64,000 nucleotides of DNA from Takakia lepidozioides (Eukaryota > Streptophyta > Takakiopsida > Takakiales > Takakiaceae). Location: the NCBI GenBank assembly GCA_030704615.1, contig CM060731.1:29698001-29762000 (forward strand), written 5' to 3'. Below, piece after piece: positions 10,690-22,400 of the stretch. Numbering within the stretch: the stretch's first letter is position 1; each line of letters opens with the position of its first letter. The translations under genes and the position numbers were made by a program. Below the pieces are notes generated by a model that saw nothing but the letters and a program-made list of their open reading frames with translations, did not search any database and had not been told where the DNA came from.

Positions 10690-13600
10690 TGCGCAAAGAC
10701 CAGGGGCCGCATTCCGGAGACAAGGTTCATTAACACTCTGACTGTGGATTTTGAGATAGTTGGCTCCCTGGATTTGGATCAGGCTTCGTCGCTCGAACAA
10801 ATCGGCACCGCATTCCTTCCCATCGCTGCATCCCCCTTCTACCAGGGAGCTTCCCCGCACGCCATCCTGGCAGTCTTGTGCACATCTCCCATGGCGGAAA
10901 ACCCGAGCGCTACAGTGTACTGCCCTCCTCACGAGCATAGAGCTTCATTTCCGTGCAGAGGGGACATCCGCCGGGTGATGGAGAAATATCTGTGCGTTCG
11001 ATACCACCTGAAACCGGGTCGGTTTTTTTGGAGGAGGAAAGGAAGGACTCAAACGGCCTTGTTGTCGAGAGTATTGTTGTGCTCCACGATGATTTCGGCG
11101 ATGGCAGGGAATGGCGAGTTCCACCATCGACAACGTCATATACAGGGCTGTTGGGGACTTCATTTGCCCGCCAAATGCACCTTCTATCCTGGCGCCTTCC
11201 ACGAAACAATCCGCGAATCAGAGTGGCTACCTCAAAGAGAGAAGTCCGCAACGAAGTAATCCAGAGCCGAACCCATCCATGAAGACGAGCGAGAACCGGT
11301 TTGTTCACAACCTGTCCGACTCAGACGAGGTCATGGAAGTTCCGAGGTCGTCCTGGAGATCAGGCAAGTCCTCAATGGACGTCAGTGGAGGAGGGAGTCA
11401 TATTCCCAGCACGAGCACCGCAGTTCGATCTATTCTTGAAATTCTGCGAGGGCTTCACCTGGAGGGACACCGGTCGGAGCTGGGCCGGGCTGGACTACAG
11501 CAAGTTCGCAATTAAATCGGTTACATGCCTTCCCGCCGACGTCGACGTAAATATCTTCTTTGAGTTCCCTCCTCGGGCGGACTACTCGAGGGCGTCCGGA
11601 ATGTTGACAGATATGGATAGAAACATGACGGTCATCCTTGGTGCGTTACCAAAACCACCAGCATGAAGATGCTCAATGGTGTGCGGGTGCGCTACGTTGT
11701 TTGTGCGGGCGCGTTGCGGTGTTTCTCCCCAACTTGCTTCCACTTTAAATCCAGAGGTCACAGGAACGAGACCGATTGGACAGGCACAGCTCATCAACCA
11801 TTTCGAGCTCAGGAGAGGTTCCGAACTCCACATTTAAGTGTGCGCATTGCAAAGAACCACCACACTGCATGTCTGTTTGTAATGCCAAGCAGTTCTATGT
11901 GTTGCACGTTTCCCTGACCTCACCCGAGCTTGCATACACGTTGGTTCCCATTGTCACAAATTGGCGAGGGGGAACTCGCGGGAGGCTGCCCACGAGCAGA
12001 GCAGCTCGTTCAGGAGGAGGTTAAGTTGAGACCGGGTGCCAAACCCAAACAGATACAGCTCCAAGCCGCCCATAAGATGGCGTTGGCCAGAATTATGTCG
12101 GAAGACGGCTCCGATAGAGTTCCTCTCGATGAGAAGGAAATGGAGGCATTGCTGGAGTCGGTGTCCCACGTATGTTCACCGAATGTCCGAAACCACATTG
12201 TCTCATGCAAACAGAAAATTGGGCGTGGCTCGGATATGCACTCCATTCTGGAGGTGAAGCGACGATGTGGATATGACTACATTCATGGAAGTAGGTTTCC
12301 AGGACAAGGGACTGAGGCAGATCGTTGTTTCGTATTCAAAATGTCCACGTGTGGACCTGGCAGCGGCGTCGAACTGGTCGACAGGATGACGAGTGGGGAC
12401 TTGTCAAACAGTTGGGTCATGTTCGACCATATCAAGCGAATTACAAATCACCAGTGGGTGACAATGGGTGCACATGTCTACGACACCCACTGCAGGATGC
12501 TAATGACAATTGCTATTTGTGAGATGAAAGGAGAGGACACACAATCGGAGATGCTTCTTTGGCAGGGAATAAACGAACAGATGGCCAAGGCGGGATTGCC
12601 CCCTCCCAATTTCCGTGGTTTCATGGCGGACAACGCACAAGCAAATTGGGCTGCCATCCGAAGGGTGTACGGGCAAAGACCCCAATGTTCCCATGGAAGG
12701 CAGGAGAGATCTTGTGGGTTCCATTTTCTGCAGAGCCTTTCGCAGTACACAACCAGGCTCGTGGCGCCAGATTTCAGAGAGGAGCACCGTTCCATGTGCC
12801 TTGCGTGGAAGCGCGCTCCCACCTTGGATGATGCAGAGACACAGTTTGCATGTATACGGGCTTGGTGGACATCGTCAGGTGCTGTAAGAAATCAGACAAG
12901 GAGCAATGGTCAGTTGGCTAGCATGGTGGCATTATCGTTTCCTCCAGTTCGGCGACTATATGCGGGAGGTGAGTTGCACGAATTCGCGTCCCGTTGATAT
13001 TATTCTTGGCCATATTTGTAACTTGCTTGTAACCTCAACATGTGCTTGTGCAGGAAATGTGTCTCGACTCCGACACCGACATGCCACAACAAACATGGCC
13101 GAATCAGTGCACTCTTCCTGGCGTGCTCCTCTGCGGCGCATCTGGTGGACATCCTCACTGCCACAACGGAGACATTGTGAGGTCAATTATGCAGCAATGC
13201 AGGTACAACGAGTTCTTGAAAGGGAAACAGTGGGCTTGGGGCCGGACAGGCAGGAAATGCTGATGCGGACTGCCTCTAGATCAAAGAATCCTCGGAAGTG
13301 GGGCGGCCTTGCGAGAGGGCCTTCGGGACACGCCATTGCTGCGAAGAGGCCAACATTTGGAAGGAGATGTTCATACCCGTCCAGTGAGACGAAGACTTGA
13401 CGAGGCACCTGGCGGAGAAGAGGATTCATGGCGAGCTGACAAGAATATTCGCACGCTCCCTCGTGGTCCGGTGATGTTGCCCGAGGAGGTCTCGTCGAGC
13501 ACCACAAGTCCTGCACGTTCAAGATCGCCATCTCCTTTGAGCACAGGGCGCGTGCCCCGGCAACATAACGAGCCATCTGTAGTAAAGCAGTACACATTCC

Positions 13601-14343
13601 ATTGTGGAGACAAGAGTGTCGGAGTCACAGTGGAGAATTGCGAGGATTGCCGACATTTCGAGGGAAGTGCTGCGCCATCCGGTGGAGAGCATGCTGTGTG
13701 AGATTTTGGTTTGTAGGCACGACATAATGACCTGTGTATTTGGCAAGCCCAAGTACGGGATTCAGGGAATGCCGGAGCCTCTGGCGTCTGGCCTGTTGCA
13801 CCGGGTTGCAGCCTCTCTCAGAATGAGGCGGATGCTCTATCTGCAGCAGGATTTCGAATTTCGGCCCACGCATTTCCGGTTCCTCAGACCCAGCCATTGC
13901 AGACTGCTCGGTCCAGTAGAGACGGATTGGACAATTCTGCACATCCCACAATGCGATTCGGAAGAGTGAAGAGACGACACCCTCCCAACAAGTTGAATGA
14001 GACTCGGATTGCCAATGCTCTTGGGATGGCTTGCACTATTCAGAGCTCCGTGGACGTACCCCCACCCGGCCTTAGGCGTGTGTATCGGATGGCAACGGCC
14101 GGCTCGGCTGTACGCGACGATGTATACACAATTACGATTGGAGTGGAGCCGACTTGCAATTGTACGGACTTCTCGTTGATGGAAGCAAAGAAGGGTTCGA
14201 AGTATTATCCGTGCAAGCATCTGTATTACATTTACCTGAAGAGGTTGAGGATGAACGTGACTATTGATGACTTTATTCATGCACCGGCGTTGAGCGTGAA
14301 CGAGCTGCACAAACTCCTCCTTAGGGATTCCAGAAATCATTGA
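10690..14343 (+). pseudogene. SWIM-type MULE-like transposase B (frameshifted)
   Basis: Decayed relative of transposase A. N-terminal segments lie near 10690-11660 in shifting frames. A Cys/His-rich piece follows near 11830 (CAHCKEPPHCMSVC). The main catalytic exon (11930-12970) has the MULE-type aspartates in HVYDTHCR and FMADNAQAN and a CGFHF motif. A frame change near 12895 separates SSGAV from the matching WLAWWHYR segment. After an intron (about 12969-13052) the homologous NMAESVH and YNEFLKG segments are in different frames. The SWIM finger (CNCTDF ... CKHLYYIY) and C terminus are at 14150-14343. Several frameshifts make it a probable pseudogene. It is transcribed away from ParB-MTase copy 1, head-to-head across the palindromic arrays. 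Confidence 0.72.
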
Positions 14344-14479
14344 TGGGGCAAAGGGAATCCTCCATATGGATATTTTCAATTGCATTTTGCTGTATCAGAC
14401 TTTTTTTTGCAATGTAATGAAATGCACCCCAAAACTCCTGGAATGAGGCAATATTCCATTCAAACTGAGATCCAACAGA

Positions 14480-14910
14480 AGCAGTTGTGGGGCCATTTCT
14501 GGAAAAATGGCGCCGAATTTCTCTTTTTGGGGCCGAAAACTGCTAAGTCCCAACATGCACTGGTACCTGTGTCTGGGAAAATGGCGCCGAATTCTCTTAT
14601 TTGGGCCGAAACTGGCTAGTCCCAACATGCACTGGTACCGTGTCTGGAAAAATGGCGCCGAATTTCTCTTTTTTGGGCCGAAAACTGGCTAAGTCCAACA
14701 TGCACTGGTACAGCTGGAAAAATGGCGCCGAATTTCCCTATTTTGCGCCGAAACTGGCTAAGTCCGAACATGCACTGGAAAAATGGCGCCGAATTACCTG
14801 TCATGAGGGGACCTATAGCCGCGGAATTCGGCACCATTTTTCGCCCAGAGAGACCTATTACCCGAAATACGTCGCCGTTTTTTCAGGTTACGGATCCTAT
14901 TACCGCGAAA
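14480..14910. repeat. About 70-bp tandem array, GGCGCC family, 3' of transposase B
   Basis: Five units with AATGGCGCCGAATT at about 14506, 14580, 14651, 14721 and 14781. The spacer has GGCCGAAAACTGGCTAAGTCC and CAACATGCACTGG. The GGCTAAGTCC segment is shared with the intronic 95-bp array, so the two arrays are related. Confidence 0.82.
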
Positions 14911-15130
14911 TTCGGCGCCATATTTGCACATGTTCGCTGGGAATTGGCATGAGCGGAAGACGAAATATCATGAGCACAACTGTCAAAACTACAATTTTTT
15001 CCTTCAAGGGCCGAATAATATATTTGTTTTTCCTGACACATGCATTGCATTAATTAATTTTTTTTATTTGTTTTTTATTTTCGAAATTTGTACTTCTGCT
15101 CATGAAAACCGATTGTCTTACTACTACTCC

Positions 15131-15168
15131 TCATGCCGCTCATGCCGCTCATGCTCATGAAATAGCTA
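15131..15168. repeat. Candidate DNA-transposon terminal repeat (right end)
   Basis: Repeated CTCATGC units end in GCTCATGAAATAGC directly against LTR sequence. Its complement, GCTATTTCATGAGC, matches the terminus at 26962-26998, which also abuts the same LTR at the complementary breakpoint. This is the pattern expected of terminal inverted repeats of an element that inserted into the LTR. Confidence 0.55.
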
Positions 15169-15169
15169 A

Positions 15170-15577
15170 CCTCCATATATATACTTCTGTGACTGTCCGC
15201 GGGGGTTCCACAAACAACACCATCTTTTTATGGCGAACCACCACGAAGACCCTCGATTCCCGGTGATAAGTCGCGGTGAGTCTTGGCCCACCCACCACGG
15301 CCCATTGGACCGTGATGAGTCCCAAGACTCCCCACGACTCCCACCACAAGGTCTCCGCCCCATGGGAGTCCTATGCCACCCCCACTAAGTCTCGCTAAGC
15401 TACCACCACCCTTGTGGAGCCACCCCCACCGCAACCCGGTGTGCGGGGCTTCCGCCTAGTGAGCGCCTCGCCACTCAAGGTGCTTCAGCCCCCGCATCTA
15501 TTGTTGCCACCGCCCCTACCACAAGGGCAGCCCCTCTCGTGTCCCGACCCCCTGCCCTCAGGGCAAAGGGCCGCGAC
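15170..15577 (-). mobile_element. Right half of the left (3') LTR of a Ty3/gypsy element
   Basis: Closely matches the right 60 percent of the full LTR at 31216-31895, starting at its internal TATATATAC and ending at the LTR terminus GCCGCGACA. It is followed by the internal 3' part of a minus-strand gypsy element, so it is the 3' LTR in element sense. Its missing left half is found inverted at 27000-27302. Confidence 0.8.
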
Positions 15578-18046
15578 ACACACCCCTACCAACAGGGAGT
15601 CGATGTCCTCATCGACTTGTCCATTTTGTAGAAACGAACATCCAAGATGTGGCGTCCCACATCAAGGAGCTTGTTTCCGCACCATGGCGTCCCATGGCTA
15701 AGAACCAAACCCCCACTTGACTCTACTCTCCACTAGCTAGTTCGGCCAACTTCCTCCAAGTCCCGGCCAAGGGTGGAGCCTCTCAAGCTCCTCCCGTGCA
15801 CTCTTCTTGGCCCACTTCAAGGCCAAGGAACGATCCTCCCCAAGGATCGAATCACCTTACTGCAACAACATTTGCTTGCGACCGCTCGTGATGCCAATTT
15901 TTTTTTGCATCACCTTGAGCAAGGATTCACCTTGAACCTTTTTTGACTAGGAAGATAACCTTGAACCAACCGTGCGCCCCAATCACTACAATTGGGTCCG
16001 CCCTGGAATGCTGGCCTGAGGTACGGGAACACGCCGAAGCTGCACTACGACTTCGTCCCGAGGCTACACGATTATAGTACGTGAACGGAAGCACGTAGCT
16101 TCCGCATTAGCCTGCACTACAAGGCAACCCCCTCGGTAACGCAGTTATAGTATGCGCACGCGCTAGGTGCGCACTAGCATGTGAACTCCCAAAGGAGGCG
16201 TAAGTTTCATTGCCCCTTGGGTGGGAGTCACCCGATTTTGGCACCGCGCAAACACACGATTAACCCAATTTACCTCTCCCACTTTTGTAAGCTAGCATGC
16301 ATTCTACACACTAGCCAACCATACCATACATCACCATTCCAAACAAAATAGGACGCACAACATTTGGGAAACCATTTCATTTATAACAAAATTTGTACAA
16401 TACAAGTTTTTGCATTCGGATTCCTGAGCTAGCTAAGCCGGGCTAAGCATGCATTTCCTCCCCCACGCTCCAACGTTGATGTCCCCATCAACGCTTCTTC
16501 CGCTTTCGAGGTCGTCCTTCGCAAGCTGTAACCGCCTCGGATGCGTTTCCCATTTCTGAGGCACGCACCCAAGATGCCTCCACATGATGATAGCCCTTCT
16601 ATTTCACGAGATACTCCGTTTCTTGATTCTTGAACCGGCTCGACTTAAGCACTGCCTCCACCTCGTACTTAGGTTCATTTTCATGATCTAACAGCACAGG
16701 TGGTGGACGCAACATTTGATGCCGATTCGGACGCGCTTCATCTTGAAGTAAGGCTTCAAAAGGGAGACGTGGAATATCGGATGCACCTTGCTATTTGCCG
16801 ACAGCTCCAATTCGTACACATCCTCATTCATAACCTTCCGGATGCGAAAGGGCCCCGCATACGGAGGTACGAACTTCGGACTCACTTCCGGAGGTAGTTG
16901 AAAATTCTTGATGTTCAACCAGACCTCCGTGCCTGCCTCAAACTTAACCTCCCTCCACTTCCGATTCGCCTGCCGTTCATACCGTTTCCTAGCTTTGGCA
17001 ATGTTGTACTTTGCGAGCTTCAACAAACGCTCGCGTTCTTCCACCACTGCCGCTGCTGCCGGTTCCTCAACGTCTTGGGCGGCCTAACTTGTCTTGTCGG
17101 CACCAGAGTGCTTTTCCATAAACCAATACGAAGGGGGAAAATCCCGTTGCGGAATGTTTTGTGTTATTATAACAAAACTCTACCGCATCCAAGTGCTCCA
17201 TCTAGTCCGATTGGTCTGCCGACACGTAATTCCGCAAGATCTGCTTCACCACGGAATTCACCCTTTCCGTTTGGCCGTCCGTCGTAGGTCAGAAGGCGGT
17301 GCTCATTTTGAGCCTCATCCCCATTTTCTTTCAAAGTGCCCTCCAAACCTTATTTGTAAACTTTGGATTACGGTCCGAGACAATATCCTTCGGGAGTCCA
17401 TGATGCTTGAAGACGTGGGCGAAGTAAAGTCGCCCCATCTCCTGCGCCGTTGCCGTTTCCTTGGTGGGGATGAAATGGCCCATTTTACTGAACCTATCCA
17501 CCACCACCATGATTGCATCGAATCCTTTTGACAGCGGCATAGCAGTCATGAAATCCATCGAGACCTTTCCCAAGACCCCCTCTGGAATCGGCAAGGGTTG
17601 TAACAGCCCCGCTTGCTTTTTGTACTCGCTCCGGTTTTGTTGGCATGTGCATGTCTTGACATACTCCTTCTCCTCGGCCTCCCCTCCCTCAGTTTTGGGC
17701 CAGAAATACTCTTTCTTCAAGAGTGCCACGGTGCGCTTGGCTCCACCGTGGCCTGCAAGTGGACCATCATGACATTCTCTTAAGAGACTATCTCTGATCC
17801 CTCCCTTCGGCACATAGAGACGTTTTTGCTTGTACCGGAGCAGTCTATTTTGCAAGTGGAACTACGATTTAACCCCCATCCTCAAGTCCTGCATCACGGA
17901 CTTCGCCATCTCATCCTTCCGGTAAGCCTTCCGGATCTTCCTTTGGAGCGCCGTCTCTCCCCTATACACCATCATGAGCTGCTGCTTTCTACTTAAAGCA
18001 TCGGCCACCACATTGTCTCGTCCCGGTTTGTACTGGATATCCACGT
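15578..18046 (-). mobile_element. Ty3/gypsy chromovirus-type retrotransposon, 3' part (RNase H tip, integrase, chromodomain)
   Basis: Reading leftwards: the end of RNase H (QYKPGRDN, VADALSR), then an integrase zinc-binding region, core aspartates (MDFMTAMP, VSDRNPKF) and GQTERVN near 17260. The integrase C-terminal part follows (HPIFHVSLLKPYF), then a chromodomain near 16490-16690 (PKYEVEAVLKS, then VK-stop-KGYHHVEASW). In the chromodomain the conserved tryptophan codon is a stop. There are other frame breaks near 17300. About 900 bases of noncoding sequence lie before the LTR. The reverse transcriptase is absent here and reappears at 28.8 kb, with about 250 codons missing between the parts. 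Not functional. Confidence 0.85.
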
Positions 18047-18059
18047 CCTGCGAGGGCTT

Positions 18060-18567
18060 TCAATTTTGGAATAACGCGCGTTATCTCTTGCAATTCGTCA
18101 TCATCCAATGACGGAGTCTGCACTGGCGGAGGAATCTCAGAAACATCCTCCGAGGACGAGTCTGAAAGAGTCACGAAGGTAGTGGATGTGCTCACCTCTT
18201 GTTTCACAGGAACTGTGCCCTTCTGTTGCACGACCGATGCTGCAGTGCCAGGGGTAACGACCGATCCTGCTGATTGTCTTCTCTCTTTTCCAAGGACACG
18301 GTATGTGCCTGGAAGGACTCTCCACTTCCTTCCACACTTGCCAACCAATGGTTTCTCCAAGTGCCCAGAATCCAAATTCCCATCCTCGTCATACACCTCT
18401 TTTTGAACAAGGAGAGAACCCAACTCCAGCGGGAACACTGTAACCAGCTCATCCTCATGAACAACTGCAAACCCATCGTCGTCTGCAGTGGCAGTCAGTG
18501 GAAGAGTACCTGCATTGGAATGGAATCGAGCAAGTGTATCTCGCTCCCTCGACATGTTTTCCCTCAC
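18060..18567 (-). pseudogene. Transposase-like N-terminal fragment (third copy)
   Basis: An open frame of about 165 codons. Its pattern (GSLLVQKE..DEDG, a KWRVLP segment, then LSDSSSEDVSEIP) resembles the N-terminal part of transposase B (GSVFLEEE..DSNG, EWRVPP, LSDSDEVMEVP). It is cut at about 18046, where gypsy RNase H sequence begins. It lies head-to-head with ParB-MTase copy 2, mirroring the copy 1/transposase B arrangement. The homology is judged by eye and is weak; an unrelated acidic ORF is the alternative. Confidence 0.4.
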
Positions 18568-18569
18568 TG

Positions 18570-19075
18570 AACGAAAGTTTCGGAATCCTCGAACTGATAG
18601 CCCGCAATTACCGAAAGGGGAATTAAGACAAGCAAACCGAGGTCAACAAGGGTAGCTCCAATCCAAAGGTTGCAGGTGATGCATGCAAAGGATGTAGGAT
18701 GAGATGCACCTTCACTTCGGAAACAGCAACGCCAAGAGGCACTAACCAGAAAAATTGTTTTCAAATACTACAAGAAGCCGTGCTGTTTATGGATGAAAAC
18801 AAACACTGAAAACGACATGAAACCATCCATTATGAAAAGACGGCAACAACCCTGGAGAGCAGTAAACAGGAAGACCACAAATGTCATGAGGTTGTGCTGT
18901 GCCAGAAGAGCACAACACAAACACTGACACTGCAGAAGATACCTCGCACGAATGCGTGCCAGACATGGTCGTATCCGACAGAACCCTTTATGCCGAATGA
19001 CCCCATGGCGACGGTTACGGTAAAATGCAAACCACAGGGTAGGCAGTACAACACACGTGGATGCATATGTGAAGC
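18570..19075. other. Intergenic between divergent transposase fragment and ParB-MTase copy 2
   Basis: No convincing coding sequence or array. Probably the divergent promoter region of the element. Confidence 0.3.
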
Positions 19076-19077
19076 AT

Positions 19078-19366
19078 AACAATTATTGCGGATCTGCAAG
19101 AACTGCTCGAAAATGAACTAGCATTAGATTTCTACGGCACATCCGAATTTGAAAGAAAGCAAGAAGGCCGCGGTGTATTGGCAGGCGGCGCAGTACATCT
19201 GACATATATCGCTAGTGCATGCAACGGATGTACTTTTTTTCTAGCGCTTTATTGCTTGGATAATACGGAGACGACGGAATGGATGAATTCCGTTCGCACA
19301 CATAACAACACCCGCATCCAAATATGGTTGACAACGTCCAATTTCGATTTTGGTTACATGCCATAG
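19078..19366 (+). CDS. Unrecognised coding-like segment upstream of ParB-MTase copy 2
   Basis: An open stretch of about 95 codons with balanced composition (TIIADLQELLENELALDF near its start, then AGGAVHLTYIASACNG and WMNSVRTHNN). It has no family I recognise. It lies on the same strand just before the acidic N-terminal exon of copy 2, so it may be a 5' exon or the tail of another broken gene. No start codon begins the frame; the first Met is at 19178. Confidence 0.3.
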
Positions 19367-19489
19367 CAGCACTTGTTACAACGTCAAACTGGAGAGCTCT
19401 AGAGGCATCGTGGGGAGCCCTTGTTTCCAGCGGAGGAGGAAGAGAAGGAAGTCACTATACTTCACGAGCTCTAGAAACAGGAATAGAGC

Positions 19490-22400
19490 CAGAGATAGAA
19501 TGAGGATGGAAAGAGTGGACGAAGAGGAAAAGGAGGTAGAAGAGGGAGTAGAGGAAAGTGTGGCGATGGAGGAGCAGGAATCAGCAGAAGAACAGCAGCC
19601 CGCCATAGTTCCAAGAACATGAAGAGGACACCGCATCTGAGGGAGAGACAGACGAGATGGAAGATGTTGAAGGTGGCCTCACGAGGAGTCTGCCTGCGGG
19701 AAAGAGGAAGGGGGAGAGGCTCACGTACACGCTCGGCGCAGAGAGCAGCCCGAAGCGCAAAGGGTCCCCGGCAATTGGGGAGTCTTCTGGAGCAGCCAAG
19801 AAAAAGGTGAAATCTTTAAGACCCACATTTGTGTTTCGTTGCTGATATGAAATAGCCCACACAGGACATCTGCACCAGGCTGAAAGCACCGCAAACTGGA
19901 AGCCCAAACAGTGTGCGGCAACGCACACTGTTTGGGCCTACCAATTTGCTTGATTGTTCAGGTGCGAAACGCCCAAACTTGGGCACTACAGCAGGTTCAA
20001 TACAACCCAAATTGCAAGCTCAATCAGTGTGAGTTGAGCTGAACATTTCACTGTTGTTTCCATCTGGATATCGGTTTTCCAGGATATGTATGTCAGGACG
20101 AGAGAACCCTTCAGTGGCAGCTCAAACATGTGCGTTGGCGCACACTGTTTGAGCTCTACATGTCACGGTTTTCTCCGTGTTGAATTCGCCCAGATGATGA
20201 AATAACCATTCAGTGGCAGCTCAAACAGTGTGCACATGTTGTTTTTTTCCGATTGAAATTCGGCATTTAGGGCACGTTTCTGAGAATGAAAGAATGGCAG
20301 CTCAAACAGTGTGCGTCAACGCACACTGTTTGAGCTCATGTCACTGTTTTTTGGTGTTAAATTTGGACTTCCAGGGCAGTTTATGATGATGAAATAACCA
20401 TTCAGTGGCAGCTCAAACAGTGTGCGTTGGCGCACACTGTTTGAGCTGAACATGTAAGTGTTTTTTGATTGAAATTCGGACTTCCAGGGCAGGTTTATGA
20501 TGATGAAATAACCATTCAGTGGCAGCTCAAACAGTGTGCGTTGGCGCACACTGTTTGAGCTGACATGTAAGTGTTTTTTCCGAGTTAAATTCGGCATTTA
20601 GGGCACGTTTCTGAGGATGAAAGAATCCCTCACTGGCAGCTCAAACAGTGTGCGTCAACGCACACTGTTTGAGCTGTACATGTCACTGTTTTTTTGGTGT
20701 TAAATTCGGACTTCCAGGGCAGGTTTATGATGATGAAATAACCATTCAGTGGCAGCTCAAACAGTGTGCGTTGGCGCACACTGTTTGAGCTGAACATGTA
20801 AGTGTTTTTTCCGATTGAAATTCGGCATTTAGGGCACGTTTCTGAGGATGAAAGAACAGTGTGCGTCAACGCACACTGTTTGAGCTACATGTCACTGTTT
20901 TTTTGTGTTAAATTCGGACTTCCAGGGCAGGTTTTTGATGATGAAATAACCATTCAGTGGCAGCTCAAACAGTGTGCGTTGGCGCACACTGTTTGAGCTG
21001 AACATGTAAGTGTTTTTTCCGATTGAAACATTTAGGGCACGTTTCTAGGATGAAAGAATCCCTCACTGGCAGCTCAAACAGTGTGCGTCAACGCACACTG
21101 TTTGAGCTGTACATGTCACTGTTTTTTTGGTGTTAAATTCGGACTTCCAGGGCAGGTTTATGATGATGAAATAACCATTCAGTGGCAGCTCAAACAGTGT
21201 GCGTTGGCGCACACTGTTTGAGCTGAACATGTAAGTGTTTTTTCCGATTGAAATTCGGCATTTAGGGCACGTTTCTGAGGATGAAAGAATCCCTCACTGG
21301 CAGCTCAAACAGTGTGCGTCAACGCACACTTTGAGCTGTACATGTCACACTGTTCGAACTCACCTTTTCACTTTTTTCATCCGAAATCGGCCGCATATCT
21401 TGGAGTTTACAATGAACACTTACCTGCACAAGTAGATGTTCAATGATCATTTACCTGGCAAGTGAAACAGTGTGCGTCAACGCACACTGTTTGAGCCCAC
21501 TTTTACATTGTCTTTTCTGTGGAATTCGGCAACATAGGACATGTCTGTGAGGGTCAATGTACACTTACCTGGCAGCTTAAAATAGTGTGCGTCAACGCAC
21601 ACTCTTTGAGTCCACTTTTTCATGCCTCAGCCGACGTTTCATGCCTCTCTAATATCAAGTTGAATGAACAACCCTGCAGGAGAAGATGCAAAGTGTGGCA
21701 GATGAGGTCCCTTCGGGTCAGGAGAAGGAGATAATTGTTGATGTGGACGATGAGTTCTATGAAAGCAAAGCCGCTGAGATGCTGGGGGTCAGAAGGTAAA
21801 CTCTCAGCTTGTGGTGCAAAGTATGCTTGCCCCGGGTGGGAGGTTGAAGATTCCCCTGTGTAGGTTGGTTTCCATGCCCGTCGTTCGTTACACCCCTCGT
21901 CAAGGACATTCTCAAGCTGGAGGCCGAGTTTGTGCATGGGTATTTGGATGGATCCGCAGTCTTTTACGTTTCTACTAGGGATTCCAAAGGTAATGAGCTC
22001 CTCGTGGATGAGTCAATCGTGGACTCCTGGGACCCCATTTGGAGACAGCTGAACGAATCCTTCGAACTTCTTCTCTCCAGGAAACCTTCCACCCAGGCAT
22101 TCTCGGGAAAGATGTTTCACGTTTGGGATGGGAACCACCGCTTGCTTGCATGGATGGCTGTCATTGGGAGGCTGCACTCACAGAAGGAAGAGTGGCATTA
22201 CTCTGTTCGATCGATGGTGCTGGATTGTGACGGAACATGATGGGTCTTCTGACGGCAATGAATGATGTGAACAGGTTGGTTTCTCATTCTACATGTTCCA
22301 CTTGTGGTTCCGTTCTTCTTTGATTGAAGACCTTGAATTTCATTCTGACTTACAGATATCATTCTGCAGAGGAACGGAGACATCGCATGTCAAAACGAGT

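Noticed and set aside
9000-10700. Many Arg/Ser-rich open frames on both strands
   Set aside because: They are translations of the palindromic arrays and repeat with the array period; no domain or splice logic.
19880-21615. CRISPR-like array
   Set aside because: Spacers are themselves two repeated sequences, the units are long hairpins, and the locus is an intron in plant DNA. It is a satellite, not CRISPR.
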